64,000 nt of DNA from Mercurialis annua (GCF_937616625.2 NC_065570.1:69653665-69717664), one strand, 5' to 3'. Shown: positions 1-13,844, counted from the stretch's first letter. Program-made: numbers and translations. Notes: generated by a model from the letters alone, not told the origin.

Positions 1-175
1 TTCACACGATTAGCTATTCTTCTCCACACACTCATACAAGTCAACAGCGTAGCGCCATTATTCTTGTATGAAGTAACCATTTCCATGTGCCTAAACAGTA
101 AGATAATGAAACTGCAAACCCCATCCAATTCGTCTACCTACAGCATACCATACAGCTTCTTAACACCTGCTTAAA

Positions 176-3100
176 TTAGATGTCCATTGAAGAATCGTTG
201 GAACTTGGAGGATTGGGATCCCGATTCTGGTTCTGAACAAAGCTGGCATCATTACTGCGGTGTCCATTTCCGGATGGTGGACCACCAGTTGCATAATAAC
301 CTCCCTGTGCAATGTGATAGTTCTGGAGGCTCCTCCGAATGGGGCTTGACAACGCATTTGAGAACACTGAATTTTTTGGGGGTTGATCACATTGTTCAGA
401 GCGGACAACCTGGCCTGCGGATACTGGACCAGACGACCCTGATGAAAGGAAGCTGGAATTTGTGATTTGAATAGGCTGTGAATTCTGATTGTGCTGTGGC
501 GCTCTAGGCGACGCTGGTGGCTCTTCTCCACTATAGTCTACCTCATTCTGCACAAAGCATTCCACAATTTCAGATTTAAATTAAGGTCGTCTATGAGTAC
601 AACTACACGAATGTGAATTTCACTATCTGAAAGAAATAAAAAGTAAAACAAAAATGAAGCCAACACTAGTAGATGGCTCAAGTTGTAATCAACAAAGCCT
701 ACTCACAGCCAGTTTACTATTAGCAAAAAATCATTTTTCAATCGTGTATTTTTGCGATACAGTAAATTCCATCTGATCTCGACAAGTGTGTAAAGCACTG
801 TATATCTACGTTTTTGTGGTAACAGTAGAAATAGCCTTCTCATAGAAAATTAGCCGCTGATCATTTCCCCGACATCTGTCTGCCCCCAATTCTAGTTATC
901 CATCAGCAAAAACTTATTTCTACATCTATATTTCCCTTTTTATATATCTTGTAAATACAGTCCATATACACGTTGTTAGAATCACTTATTTGTTACTTCT
1001 TGAAACGTTAAGAGAATAAAAACTACAAAAGAATGTCATAATCTTTCTTCATCACTTGCATAGAGTACTTAAACAGATTTAAGCGTGATGTAAACTATAA
1101 AACTTGGGTCTTCTACACAAATTCCTCTATTCATGAAGGTATTAATATTTTTACGCCTAACACTAAAAAAATACATTTTTACGTCTTTTAGCTGCTAATT
1201 TCACCTCCCTATGCACTTCCCCCCTACAGCTCATAAATCTAAATTATAAAGTTTCTTGGACTACAAGGTTCTATTGTCATTTTTTACTGAAAGTTTCTAT
1301 AACCTCCAGAATCAAATGTGTATATGTATGAAATTAGACAAACAAGCCTCTTTTGTCCTCATCAGTGTGATGTTTTAACTTCAATCTCCAATATAATAGT
1401 TAACAAATACCCCTTAAGTAATAATAAATTTTCTATCCCATAATAAATATCATATTTGACTTTACAGTCAATTTACGGAAAAAAATTATTTTTTAATTTT
1501 ACATTTATATATTAACAATTGCTATTTGAAGGTTGTAACATCATTTGAAAATTAATAAGAGGAATTAAAGAAAAAAATTCTAATACATCAAATTTTAAAA
1601 AGCATGCTAATAATTTGGGACATTCCATAATGAAATAGTGGAGGACTTCTTTTCAGATGAAGAGAGTAATATTAATATAATATTTGAATATTCTGAACAT
1701 ATGTCCATACCATAGATAAGAGTTCTATTATATATCTAATCCTCTAATTTGTTTAACAGCATAGTTGTCAAATCAAGATTCAAACGAGAATCGAAATGCT
1801 TGATTAGTGAATCGAGGGTCAAAATGCTAGATTTGTGAATCGTAAGATTCAGTTTATATTTCTAATATTATTTAAAAAGTATCATACTTGCATAAATTAT
1901 ATATAAAAATTTATATATTTCTAAAATTTAAACTATTTAATTATTTAACACATAAAAGTCTTAAGTCTTAACACGATTAATTAAAATAATTTTAGCAAAA
2001 GTGCTTAACAAATTCTATTATTTTAACGTGTTTTTATTATATTATCTAAATTATAAATTTAAAAGCTCTAGGTTTAGTGTTGTTTTTGAAAGGGTTATTT
2101 TAATTTAAGAAAGTAAGTGATAAGCACTTTAAAATTCTTTCCATTATTAAACTCTACTTGTTTTCTCTTTAAAATTATGGTATATGAAAAGACATTTTTT
2201 GAATAATTTATGCAATTCACTCAAAGATTTGAATCAATTTGGGGGTGAACCGAATCGAATCATAAGATTCGAATTGTGAATCACACGATTTTGATAATAG
2301 TGTTTAACAGTATTACATATGCTATTTAATTAATGAAAAAATTATCATATAAATAATATTTCTAGAAAGGTTAAAGGATGAAACTTTCATGAAAGTAGCA
2401 ATTTATTTTAGAAGTTTCATAGCTAAATATATTTTATTATTTGTTATTCACATAAACTCCTATAAAAATAAATGATGTTGAAAGATTAAATAATAAAAAC
2501 TTAAAATGACAACTTATTCATTGTAAAATGTAAGTGTTCAAAGAAAAAGAACAAGTGTCTTGACATATCGCTATAAAAAAGAAAATTTTTTCTATTTAAT
2601 AATTAAAAAGTATCAATCAATTAATTTTTTAAAATTAAATTTGTAAAAGTTTTATTTAAAATTCACTTATATGGTATTTGTCACGTCACAAAAATAAAAA
2701 CTAAAGACAAATATATAAGAACACTATAGAAGACAAACATCAATATAAATCGAATAAGTACCTAAGCATAAGAGTCTCAAAAAGAATATAATTTTAAATA
2801 ATATTATTCTAAGGATTGTCATGTTAAATTTAATTATTTTAACATTTATCTTATAAAGAATCAATTATTTTCAATATTATTTTAAGAGATAAAAAAATAA
2901 AAGTAAGAAATAAAAAAATGTCAAGGTGATCAGAAATAAGAGCCATAATATGAAAAACACAACAAAACATTGAAAAGAACAAACAACACAATGAAAATAG
3001 CTAATAAAACGTAAAAAATGCAAAAAAAAAGGTGTACAAATGCAAGAGTCATCAAGACCCAACAAATGAGTGTAAAAATGTTTTTTTAAAACAATATATC

Positions 3101-5457
3101 CTATGTAAATTCCTCTAAAAACTTTCATGTAGTCAACGCACACCTCCTTATGCCCTCTATATTCTAGAATCATAGAATGGGAAAACATGCAATACCTACT
3201 TAAACTGAATGTAAAATCACGATGACCTACCTTTTCAATGTTTCCAGTCACAGAAAATACTTGGAATCATTACATGTGTTGTTAGATAAACAATGGCACA
3301 AGCTCGCTCAATACTTAAAATTCTGAATCAGTAAATCACGCTACACTGCATTTTTCAGGCAAAGATGATAATCAACCCAATACATGCATAATCAGCTCCG
3401 CAATAACAAACAACAGCCAATATCTGAATATAAAATCAGCACGGTATGCTTTGCTTCAGTACTATTAATATAGTCGTGGGCATATTACAAGAAAACAATT
3501 CAGATGTTGTAGTGCAAGCTTAGTTGTATTTAGGCACATGATATTATATAACGGGCCAACGGGGTTCTCCTTAATTCTAAACCTAGAGTAAATTGCATAA
3601 AATCCTGCATTAATAATAAAAAAATAACAATAATCCAAGTAAGAGCTATAAGTACCCGTTTTGTCTATGAAGATGCAATTATGATTACATAAAAACAAAT
3701 GTAATTAAAAGAAGTGTAATTTTAAACTTAATTTTGATATCAATACATCCATAGCTAGGTGTAGTGTCAAAATAATTTAAACAAACATATAAATGCAGAA
3801 AAACAGACATCAGATATTAAACGAAGAAGGTATGAGGTAATGCAACTATGACTCATAATTACCACCCAAACATAAAGTCAAAAGAACAAAAACAGAAAAA
3901 TTTAAATAAATAACCACACCTGAATGTAATTGAGTATATCAACTGTAGTCACTCTTGATCCTCCCTCTTGTTGTCTCCAAATCCATTGATAAAGTTTTTC
4001 CTGAAAACAACGTGAATATGGCATGTCAGAAAATTAAATAGAATCAGATAAAATGTGCGGCTAATAATGCATAGTACACATCAAAAAGTGACAGCTACTT
4101 ATTGCTGAATACACCAAAAGAGCAGAATCAGTGCTAAATAATAGACCTCCATAATAAAAACTATATGATACCCCGAAGTACTTACGGAAAAAGTTCTATT
4201 TTAGTCTCATTAGAATCCATCCTATAATCACTACATATTCCAATTGAGAGCTAGGTAGGAACTAGAAAAAGAAATGTGCAAGTTCAAAAAGTCAGTCAAA
4301 CATTATGTACGAATCAAAGCTATTCAAGATGTCTAGAAGAATGAAATAAAGGTTGCTTCTCAATTCTTTTTCCAGTCTAGGATAATGTGTGTACCTCCCT
4401 TTAACTTCAACATACATGATACACCTATTGTGCCAAAGCAACACTGCTGGAACAAGGAATGCAAAGAGGTAAAACTACTTGTAAGCTACAGGACCCAAGC
4501 TTGAGTAATAGCACATTTGAGCTTGAGCACTAGAATATTTTGATCCGATTTAGGTAAACTTAGAATGTTAATTAATTTAGATTTATGAGTAATTTAAAAT
4601 GATTTTACAAATTTATTAATACACCTAACTATATAAATAGCAAGTTCTCCTTTAAAGACAACCAATGACTGTTTATCTTTAAATTTGCATTAAGACACTA
4701 GGATCATTAAGAATAAAACTCTCTGCAAAAACATCTCACAACAGACTCCAACTAAGCTTGCTCTGACATATCATCATTCAAAATTAAATTACTCTATAAA
4801 ACTTCCGGTACAACCATTAGTCTAAAACTCGATTTAACAGCCACAAAAGTCTGAATTATACAAACAAAAATAACTCAGGCAAGCAACTTCAAATACAGAC
4901 AAGTTCTTAAAAGATAATACTTCCATTCTTCATAATTTCAAGCTTAAAAATCATTAACCCAATTATCAAACACTGAAAAAAACAAAGCTTACACACCTAG
5001 AAATTATAAAACAACCAATTATTTTATCAATATAACACATTGAACATCGATTAATTGAACAATTCTGTCACTCGTTACATTTAAAAGAGCGTGATAATCG
5101 AATCATTAGAATCAATCAAACAGCACCACCAAAAATTATAAAAATTTACAAAAAGCTAAAAACTTTTGAACCTAAAACAAAAACCCCGCAAAACCCACAT
5201 GCTAAAATACTCAATACAATAAAAACAAAATCCAAAATCAGAAAACAACAGAAACTTAAACGAAATAGCAGAGGATAGAGGGGTAATTAAAAACTTACAA
5301 GACCGTGTCTTTCACCGGCCTGAAAGGACAATTTCTGGTGATTCATAGACTGGGTATAAAGCTGTGATAAAGAATTAGCAGCGCTACAAAACGACGCGTA
5401 CATAGTCCGATCCACCTCGTCTAGACTCGTCGCTGTTGATTTTCTCTTCTTCCCCAT
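176..5457 (-). CDS. Conserved plant protein of unknown function, 203 aa, 3 exons
   Basis: Exons (minus strand) are 5457-5299, 4000-3920 and 547-176. All junctions are GT-AG and phase 0, giving 53+27+123 residues. The N-terminal part (about residues 1-90, starting MGKKRKSTATSLDEVDRTMY) is compact and helical-looking, with the core CSAANSLSQLYTQSMNHQK followed by EKLYQWIWRQQ and a VTTVDILNYIQ segment. The C-terminal 110 residues are low-complexity, rich in Ser, Pro, Asn and Gln, and end in SSMDI. From memory this matches a small plant-only family that is often auto-labelled 'holocarboxylase synthetase', but no biotin-ligase catalytic domain is present, so that name should not be used. The N-terminal KKRK could be part of a nuclear signal (inference). 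The start is the ATG at 5457, which begins a basic stretch typical of the family. The 3.4-kb second intron carries a hAT-like MITE at 1760-2302. Confidence 0.8.
1760..2302. mobile_element. hAT-like MITE (543 bp) in an intron
   Basis: The ends are imperfect inverted repeats: the left begins catagttgtcaaatcaagat and the right, read in reverse, begins cactattatcaaaatcgtgt. A perfect 8-bp target duplication, tttaacag, lies at 1752-1759 and 2303-2310. The 8-bp duplication and the TIR style indicate the hAT superfamily. The interior is AT-rich with no coding capacity. It sits in intron 2 of the gene at 176-5457. Confidence 0.85.
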
Positions 5458-5798
5458 CTCTTCAAACAACAACACCGACAACAAAACTCACTTTTTTCAC
5501 CGATTTAAACACTTTTATAATTACAATTAATTCACCCAATTTAATTTCCAAAACTATTAAATAAATTAGATAGAGAGAAACATAGTGTTTTCTGTGTTGT
5601 GTGTTTTGTGGGGGTCTCTGTTTTTTAATAGGGAAGGACAAAAAGATGGAGATGCATGGTAAGTAATATAGGGGTGAGATGCAGTTTATTAGCCTGATTA
5701 AAACTACGTCGGTTTGATTTATAAATTTGATGATGACGATTAAGCTTTGGTGACACGTAGATGAGTGTGTTGTTAATTGTAAGTAACTACAGTTTTGA

Positions 5799-6070
5799 GC
5801 AAAGGGTCAACTCGGTCCCTAAATTTATGATCCTGAATCAAATAACTCACTTTGATTTTATTTTTATCAATTGACAAATTTTTTTACTTCTAGGTCAGTT
5901 AGGGATAGTAAAATTGTATCATTTCAGTCGCTGAATCTGTTTATATTGTATGATCTTGTCCTTAATTAATATAAAAATAAAAAATATTGTCCTTAATTGA
6001 TCAAAATAGCTTAGAGTTAGTTATTTGATTCGGAATCACAAATTTAAATATCGGTTAACCTAATTTCCAT
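5799..6070. mobile_element. Palindromic MITE-like element, copy 1
   Basis: This is a long imperfect inverted repeat. The left arm includes gggtcaactcggtccctaaa and 'gaatcaaataactcact'; the right arm carries 'agttagttatttgattcggaa' in the opposite sense, near 6015-6035. The middle holds 'cttaatt' and 'gtccttaatt' repeats. The edges are approximate and no clean target duplication was found. It is related to the element at about 6593-6900. Confidence 0.5.
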
Positions 6071-6592
6071 TTCGACATATTATTGCTAATTAGTGGTACT
6101 TTTCATGCACTTGATTCCTAATATTTCTTAAGATTAATTTAATGTCGGTGATAAGTGGTTATTTTTTTATCATCAAATCTCATTAAATCGAATATGAAAC
6201 AGTTACATTTGTAAAAAAATTGGAGAAATTCGAAAACTGAACTCCATCACTTGACATGACACAGACAAATAAAAAATAAATTATTAATTGGTTCGATAAC
6301 AAAGTGCATTTCAATCAATTTTTCAATCAAACTTTTACAATCGTATTTATAAGCAGCTATGTTTTTCAGAGAGAAAATAAATTTTAAGTTGTTTAAATTG
6401 TTTGTAGAGTCACATGAAATATAAATTTTTATCTTTAAAGCTTTTAAACTTCTAATTATATTTCTAGTATAATTCTGTACCTTTGTAGGCCGAGTTCGTA
6501 CCTAATATTGATATGTCACAGTAGTTACTCATGAATGAACTTTTTTTTATTTATATTCTCTCTTGACCCTCTTATATTCAATATTTTAGATG

Positions 6593-6900
6593 AGCAAAGA
6601 AAAGAGTCAATTTGATTGCTGAATTTATAATTTCGGGTCAAATAACTCACTTTCAGCTATTATAATCAATCAAGACAATACTATATTTTTAGGTCAACTA
6701 AAGATAATACTCTTTATTTTTAGATCGTTAAGAACAATATCGAATCATTCTGATCCCTGAATTTGTTCATAACGTATATTTTTATCTTTAATTTGCCCAA
6801 AAATAAAAAACATTATCCTTAATTAATTCAAACAATTGAATTCAAATGATGGAAAAGAGTAATTTGAGCCCGAATCACAAATTGAAAGATCAACTTATCC
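6593..6900. mobile_element. Palindromic MITE-like element, copy 2
   Basis: Same organisation as the element at about 5799-6070. The left arm contains ttcgggtcaaataactcact and the right arm contains 'agtaatttgagcccgaatcac' in the opposite sense. Internal wording such as 'attatccttaatta' is shared too. The edges are approximate. The rest of the interval 5458-7903 is AT-rich promoter or intergenic sequence with no gene that I can see. Confidence 0.5.
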
Positions 6901-7903
6901 TTTACTCTCAGTTAAATTATAGATAACCCTTATGTATATGGACGTTAATTTCTCACTATCAACTACTAATCACCACATCCAATATAATAACGTAGTGTAA
7001 AAAATGTTAGAATTTTACCAAATTTCTTTCGTTAATTTTAAAGAATATGATTTAAGCTCAAAAATATATTTTTATCTAAAAAATAAAAAATTGCAATTTT
7101 CACATTTTTATTTTTTCCTATAAAAAGATATATTGCACATACTTCGCTAATATAAAGTGAAAATATGAAGCATATAATAATAACTTTTTTCAAAAAAACC
7201 GCATTTAAAAAATCAAATTTTAGGCTATTTTATAACATTCCGAAAAAGGTTTAGATTAATTATCATTAATAAACTCTCATTATTGACAAAATTCAACATG
7301 CAAAATAATGAATTTGATAAGATAGATTGGTTGTATTCTAACAACCCCTAGGTGAAAAAAATGGATAACAACTACTGGTCTTATTTCTTTAAACGGTAGC
7401 GTGAGAATATTACAACATTTTGCGGCCACGAAAGGTAGATTAATTGTTCTAATTATTTTTTTAAAAACAAGGTAAATTGATTAAGAATGCTGCACAACAT
7501 CTGCAGATATTCTTTTTATTTCCATAACTCTAATACAGAAAATGTTATTTTTTTATATTTACTATGATAGAACTGATAAACTCTAAATAGATAGATTCAA
7601 ATAGAAAGATAATTTATGCTTTTAATATTAATTATCACCTCTTATATTCCTGACAAGAAATTTGTTTTGCAGCCTAACCCTATGCATGAATCTCTCTTTC
7701 GTTTTCCCCTTGATTGAACTCAATATAGGGGAATCTGAGAATAATAGAATCAATAAGAAATAAATTAGAATCGAAAACTTGAGTTTACTGCTCTCAAATG
7801 ATCAAATAGTTTCTGAAATTAGCAGCTCTTGTACTTGTATGCTCTGACGTATCCTACCTGAAATGCTTATACCTCCCCGTCATGTTCACCGGATTCTGAT
7901 AAA

Positions 7904-10900
7904 CTATTCTGTTGTTTTTGCAGTCTGCTGTGTAGGTAGCGAAATGCTCCGGCGCTCTTTTCCTCCTGGCTTCGACGAGGCATTTCCGTACCAAATCATT
8001 CCAACTACAGCTATTATCATTCCCAGAACTACGTGTAGATTGAGGCCTTCTCTCCCAAAGAAGGTAAAACCAAGCATCAATACGAGGATTGTCTTCATAT
8101 GACCGAGGACCTGAAACGACACGGCTGTGAACCTGCCTATGCAGATGAACTGGCTAAGGTTGGTCCCGACAGCAATGGTGCATGATAAAATAATGAACAT
8201 CTGTGAAAAATCAAGATGACAGAATCATTAGCGAGTAGTTTATGTAAACCAAGGTAAGAGCTGAGGATGGCATGTCAATAAAAGCAAGTTGTGAATTCAA
8301 GTTTGTTTCTTTTGGCAAAATTCCAAATGGAAGAGATGCAGTTAGCTGCATTGTGGGTGTAATTGAGCTGAGTCGAGACGAAACACCGGTAGACTCTACA
8401 ATTCAAAATTCTAGACTATTGATTCAAAACTCAAAACTCGACTCTAACTTAATCAAGTTTTGTTTTAGGAGTTTGAACTCGATAAAATAATTGAAAATCA
8501 AGCTCAATTAAACTAGCGAGTCTGTCGAGCAAAGTATCTTGATACTAGAACTCCACTCGGCAGTTGACTCGAGTAGCTCGAACTCAAACTCGAGTTGATT
8601 TCGAGTAACTCGGAGTTGCCTCGGCTCAGTTACAACCCTAGTACGGATATATATTACTTCATAAATAGTGCATGTCAATCCATTTCATCAAGTGGTATCC
8701 AAGAAAATGACATCGTTAAGAGCTTACAAAATTGACTAGTAAATAGTTGTGTGGCATTTATGAAAAATCATTAAAAATGTTCAAATATTTTCACAGGGAA
8801 ACTGATGCATAAATATTGAGACGAATATAACTGAAAGAAAAAGAAAAGAACTTTCAAACACTGATAATGTACTTTTAAGAGAAAGACTTGACTAAGGCTG
8901 CAAGGAATTACAACCAATACAAACCAGGTGGGATGTTTGTTACTATTTAATTTTGTTTCTTGGTGAAAATGCATATTCTTTGCTTCGCAGGCTGTGTGAG
9001 AAAACATCGGCATCGGATTTTAGCCAATCCACAACTGAAGACACAACTATGGAAAACTATCAAATTTAGCATCCTAAATTGTGAAAGTTCAGACAGAATG
9101 CATTCACTTCTGGCTTGCAAGCCTATATTTACAGCCGGGTCTGGAGTTCACGAGCAACACAGGGTAACAAGCACAAATGAAGTCATAAGCATGCAAGCTA
9201 GACATTTGGGATATGAAAAAAGAAAACTAAGGAGCTCGAAATCACCTCCCTTAATCCCTAGCATTATGCACCTACACTTTTAACACATCCTCGTGCCATT
9301 TTTTAATAATTAAGTCATCAAAGTTTGAGCTAATCAATCTACTTGCCATGAGGATAACAACCAAGGTAAGAAGATATATACATAAACAAAAAAAAAATCA
9401 AATTTTATTAAGTTACTCACCACAGGGGTTATACTATAAGCATAATCGTAGACTTTTTTGTTTGTCAACCAGTAATCCAAAAAGGGACCTAAAACCAGCA
9501 GTGATGCAGCTTGGGCTGGAGCAGTATGGCCGAGTAGATTGAAAGAACTAAGTGAATATTTCCTTTGAAGGTAATGCACATACTGCAAATAAACAATCAA
9601 AAGCACTTACAAGATAAGATTCACGAATCAAAAGATAAAATTTTGAACAAATGAATAAGTTAAATCACTGCTAATTAGTACAATTTCTAAAGCTTCTTTA
9701 AGTTGAAAGACAGTACTAATATGTAAATAAACAGATACACACATCTATTACATTTAAATCGGACAATTTAAGATAGAATAATCACTTGCTGTGAAATTAT
9801 TGAGTACACAACTTACATACTGTTGCATAGAAGTGCTCCAAACGGCAATGAAAGCAGCAATGAAACCTTTGGTGTTAACGCTTACATCTGTGACAGTGCA
9901 AACAGCAACACCCAAGAGAACAACTGATATGCTTAGCTTTGTGTCTCGAGAGTACCGAATCTTGTCCAACAACACTTCCAAAAGGCAGGACACAGGGATC
10001 ATAGTCAACTTTGCAATCTGGCAGTGGATAGCATATTGATGTAAAATTTCAATGCATGACGATGAAATCAATGACAAATCCCAGCGCAACGAAGAGTTTA
10101 CCTGATAAAATCCCACTGAGTTCCACATAAGACTAACATTCATTCCAACAATTGAGAAGTTTGCAAACACGACAAATTTCAAAAGCTCTGAGATAGGTAG
10201 ATGAGAGGGTTGGATGTATCCCAGCCACCTTAGAACAAAAGCCAACAAGGTTGTGGTAGCAAAATGTAAACCAGTTAGTGTCGTAGCTGCAGAAAATCAT
10301 AAGTAACAAAATATGTGAACAAACAAATGATAAGCATTAAACTTAAATTGGTACATACTAAAACATGACAGCATAATGATAAGTGATAACATCTTTCTCT
10401 TCATTAGCTTATCACAGAAGAAAAAATATCAACAAGAAAAGCGGTGGTCATTTATGACAGAGGAAAAAAATATCAATAGCATTATGTTTCATGACATGAG
10501 AAATGAGAATGAGCCCGTCATAATTAAATTGTGGATTAGGCAAAATCTGGAGCACTTTTTCAATGTGACCCAACAATAAAGCTATGCATGACTTACCTAA
10601 CTACCTCTAATCGATGCCTTCGTAATCTAAATGCTATTCTGCGCTTTAATGATATGAATGAATGTACATAAAAACAGATAGAAATATGAGATTCAACGTT
10701 GTACAGAATTTAAGGAGCATAGTCCCATTTAAACAGGAAATATTGATCAATATTTTTAGCTAAGCTGAGGCATTAAGATTCATGAAAGCATTATTTGAAT
10801 CAAAATATGTGAACTTTGGATCAGTTGCTGCGAATTCGGTCATAAATAAAAGCAAAGAAGAATGGAAAGAAGAGGCACCCACCATAGGTGAAATGATAAG

Positions 10901-11009
10901 TGGCCATTAAGGCTTTATTGACAATAATAATGCCAACAGAAGTAACCACATTGAACATCCATGCAGCTGCATCCACTGTTGCTTTCGTATCAGTAGCTAC
11001 TGGTGCCAT
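7904..11009 (-). CDS. URGT: UDP-rhamnose/UDP-galactose-type Golgi nucleotide-sugar transporter (URGT-like)
   Basis: Five exons on the minus strand are 11009-10883, 10286-10102, 10017-9817, 9582-9421 and 8200-7904. They join in frame to 323 aa. The product is a multi-pass membrane protein of the plant NST/triose-phosphate-translocator superfamily, which exchanges UDP-sugars made in the cytosol for UMP across the Golgi membrane. Segments I recognise from the URGT group include [20 protein letters not shown] near residue 15-34, [74 protein letters not shown] and the cytosolic tail [12 protein letters not shown]. About ten hydrophobic segments are present. The start at 11009 (MAPV...) fits the family; an in-frame ATG at 11033 would add eight residues. 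Substrate preference cannot be read from the sequence. Intron 4 contains a hAT-like MITE (8352-8640). Confidence 0.9.
8352..8640. mobile_element. hAT-like MITE remnant in the transporter intron
   Basis: The left end reads gggtgtaattgagctgagtc and the right end reads 'ggctcagttacaacccta', together a TIR pair of the common plant 'TAGGGGTGTAA' hAT type. The interior has many 'ctcgag'/'actcg' motifs. No good 8-bp duplication remains, so this is an old copy. Confidence 0.6.
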
Positions 11010-12448
11010 TTCTAACCCAATTTTCTCCTCCAAACCTTCACTTCAAAAGCTCACAATCCCATCTACATGAAATCCAAATTAGATATAAGATTCAATTCAA
11101 ATCATGCCCAAAATAACAGAATCCTGAAAAGATGGCATCTTTGGCATCTATAAATCAAACAATTTGATGGGTCATGACAGAAAAACAAAACAGATCTCAG
11201 ATAAATCAAAGGAAGCAGGAGTAATAGGTAACAAAAGAATTTGCAAAAAGGAATTGAAAAGCTAAGATTGCTGTGAGATCTATGTGTGAGGAGTTATAAA
11301 GAGGCGTACCGTGAGAATGACAGGACAATGTTGTTTGGAAATGTTGTAAGTGAGAGTGGCTGTGATACAGAAATGTGTAATTCTTCAGTTGGCAAATGTG
11401 TGGGTAATTTTCACATGTACGACGGTTGTGTCAGTTTACCTATGTATTTCCTCACTTCACTCATCTTTGATTTTTTTTTTTATTAATCGCGTTTCACAAG
11501 TAGGATATGGTACTTATAAAATTTTTATTTTTACAATTTAAAATGTTAAAGATATTTTGTTACAAACTCCACGATTCATTCATGTAGTACGAGCGATCAC
11601 GGTTTCTGAATCACGATTCTGATTTGGAACTGATATTTGACGGTTCCACGTTTGATGAAATCTGCTTGGAACCGTCCAAATCGGTTGGAAACGGGCTAGT
11701 TCTAATTTATGATTCTAATTTCGATTGATTTAAAAATAAAAATACATTTTTTTATTGATACGCATATTATATATATTATGTTTTAAATGTAATTAGTTTT
11801 GACATCCATTGAAATAACATATTTCAAAGGTTAATGATCTGCTACAGCTCCTGATTTTTAGAGTACCTTACAACAAACCTCTTAATATTTAAAAACGATC
11901 AGTAAACCTCCTGATTTTTGTGGCGGCGTTCGTTAAACCCCCTGAGGACGAAAACACCCCTGACGCTGTATTTTTTGGTCAACTGACATTCTGAGAAAAA
12001 AATATTTAACTGCGCCACGTCACCAAACTACCCTAAATAGTTAAAACACCCAAAATATTCCTAAAACAACCAACTCAACCCAACCAAATCTAAAACAACT
12101 CAATCAAACCTAACCCAATGAAATCCAATCAAACCCCTTCACCCTAACCGTCACCCATCACCCCACCGTTCTCCGGCCACCACCACCCGCCGCCGCCACG
12201 ACCGACATTTTTTTTTCCATCTTTTTTAATCTGTTCTTCGTTGAAGAACAGTTTCAGGTCCTGTTCTTCAATGAAGAACAACGTCATATGTTCTTCAACG
12301 CTGGGTCTATTTTTCAACGAAGAACAGATCCATGTCTGTTCTTCAACGAAAAACAATTCATATATGTTCTTCGTTGAAAGACAGCTAAAAAAATTCCGGT
12401 CGTGCGGCGGCGGATGGTGGTGGCCGGAGAACGGTGGGGTGGTGGGTG

Positions 12449-13042
12449 TAGAGGTGGCCACGGTTCATAACCCGGCGGTTCCGGTTCGGAACCGCCGGGT
12501 CACGGTTCAAGAAAAAGTGGAACCGGCCCGGAACCGCCTAAGAGACGGTTTCATGACGGTTCGGAACCGGACGGTTCCGGTTTCGGTTCCGGTTTAGGAC
12601 GGTTTAGAAAAAAAATTAAAAATAAAATTAAAATTTAATTACTAAAAAATGTAATTTAACAATAAAATAACTCACAGAGATAGTATTACAAGAAAATAAA
12701 GTTTTTTTAAAAAAAATTAAAATATTAACCAAAAATTTAACTAAAACATAAATATAACATATATTTTATTGTAAAAGTAAATATATTATATGATAAAGAT
12801 ATAATATATATTTTTAGTATACAATATATATTTTTTATCAACGGGTTCGACCCTTGAACCGCTGGTTCTGACCCGGAACCGCCGGTTCACGGTTTAACAA
12901 ATATGGAACCGGCCTGGAACCGCCCTTTGTACGGTTCCGGGCCGGTTTTAGTCCGGTTCCGGGTTTGACCGGTTCCGGGCCGGGTTTGACCGGGCCGGGT
13001 TTGGACCGGTTCACGGGCTGACCCGGCCCATGGCCACCTCTA
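12449..13042. mobile_element. hAT-like non-autonomous element (594 bp)
   Basis: The TIR tagaggtggcca opens the element and its counterpart tggccacctcta closes it. A perfect 8-bp target duplication, ggtgggtg, lies at 12441-12448 and 13043-13050. Subterminal regions are dense in 'ccggttc'/'gaaccg' motifs in both orientations, as expected of hAT transposase-binding regions. The interior is AT-rich and non-coding. It is inserted in the foldback element 11829-16673. Confidence 0.92.
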
Positions 13043-13836
13043 GGTGGGTGGCAATTAGGGTGAAGGGGTTTGGTTGGATTTCATTGGATTATGTTTGATT
13101 GGGTTGGGTTGGATTAGGTTGGGTTGGGTGTTTTAGGGTTATTTTGACTGTTTTAATTTTTTAGGGTTTGGTGACGTGGCGCAACCAAATATTTTTTTTG
13201 TCAGTTGACCAAAAAAGACGGCGGCAGGGGTATTTTCTGTAATACCCCGTATGTTTGACGTTGCTAAGGCAGGCAACGTGTCCAAATTTAAACAGTTAAA
13301 GCGGCCAAAAAGGGAATTATTGAGAAATAATTAAATAAAAGAAGACCCGAGTAGGTCGACATTGGAATTTTAATAATAATATTCCACAAGGAAAATGGAA
13401 CTGGGTTGAAAGGATAAATGTGAGAAAAGTGGCTAAAAGTCCACTTTAGCTCAAAATTGGAAAATAAGCGTTTAGTTCCCGGAAAATAGAAATTAAATAA
13501 ATAATTGAGGGGAATTAGTATTTATAAAAATAATATCGATAAATTGATTATCGATAAGTACTAAAATGAGATTTGGACAAAAAAGTTGGAAAAAGTGCGT
13601 TTTAGCTCAAAATTGAATTTTGAGCGTTTTTAGCCGGAAATTGCTAAAATAAACTTACAGAAATAGAATTATGAGATACTAAGGTGATATTATTTATTTG
13701 GACATAAATAATACAAAAATTTCTCGAGATCGAATGATTAACGGATTAATGGACTTAATTGAGCGAAAGAAAAGTTATAAAGCGAAACGAATGGAGGTGG
13801 CAACTTAAAGGACCTAAGGAGATATTTTTGACATGC

Positions 13837-13844
13837 TATATATA
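13837..13844 (+). promoter_or_regulatory. Putative TATA box of the LTR promoter
   Basis: tatatata lies about 600 bp into the solo LTR. It precedes a leader with repeated 'aaggtaaaaa' splice-donor-like sites at about 14043 and 14233. It would mark the R-region start of the element; activity is unknown. Confidence 0.45.

Noticed and set aside
5287..5484. Longer N-terminus for the first gene from an upstream alternative start
   Set aside because: The upstream codons do not begin with ATG; ATG at 5457 opens the conserved MGKKRKS sequence.
12144..12597. Overlapping ORFs on both strands with EEQ-rich repeats
   Set aside because: They come from the palindromic 'gttcttc' core of the foldback element and the GC-rich hAT-like end; no gene-like features.
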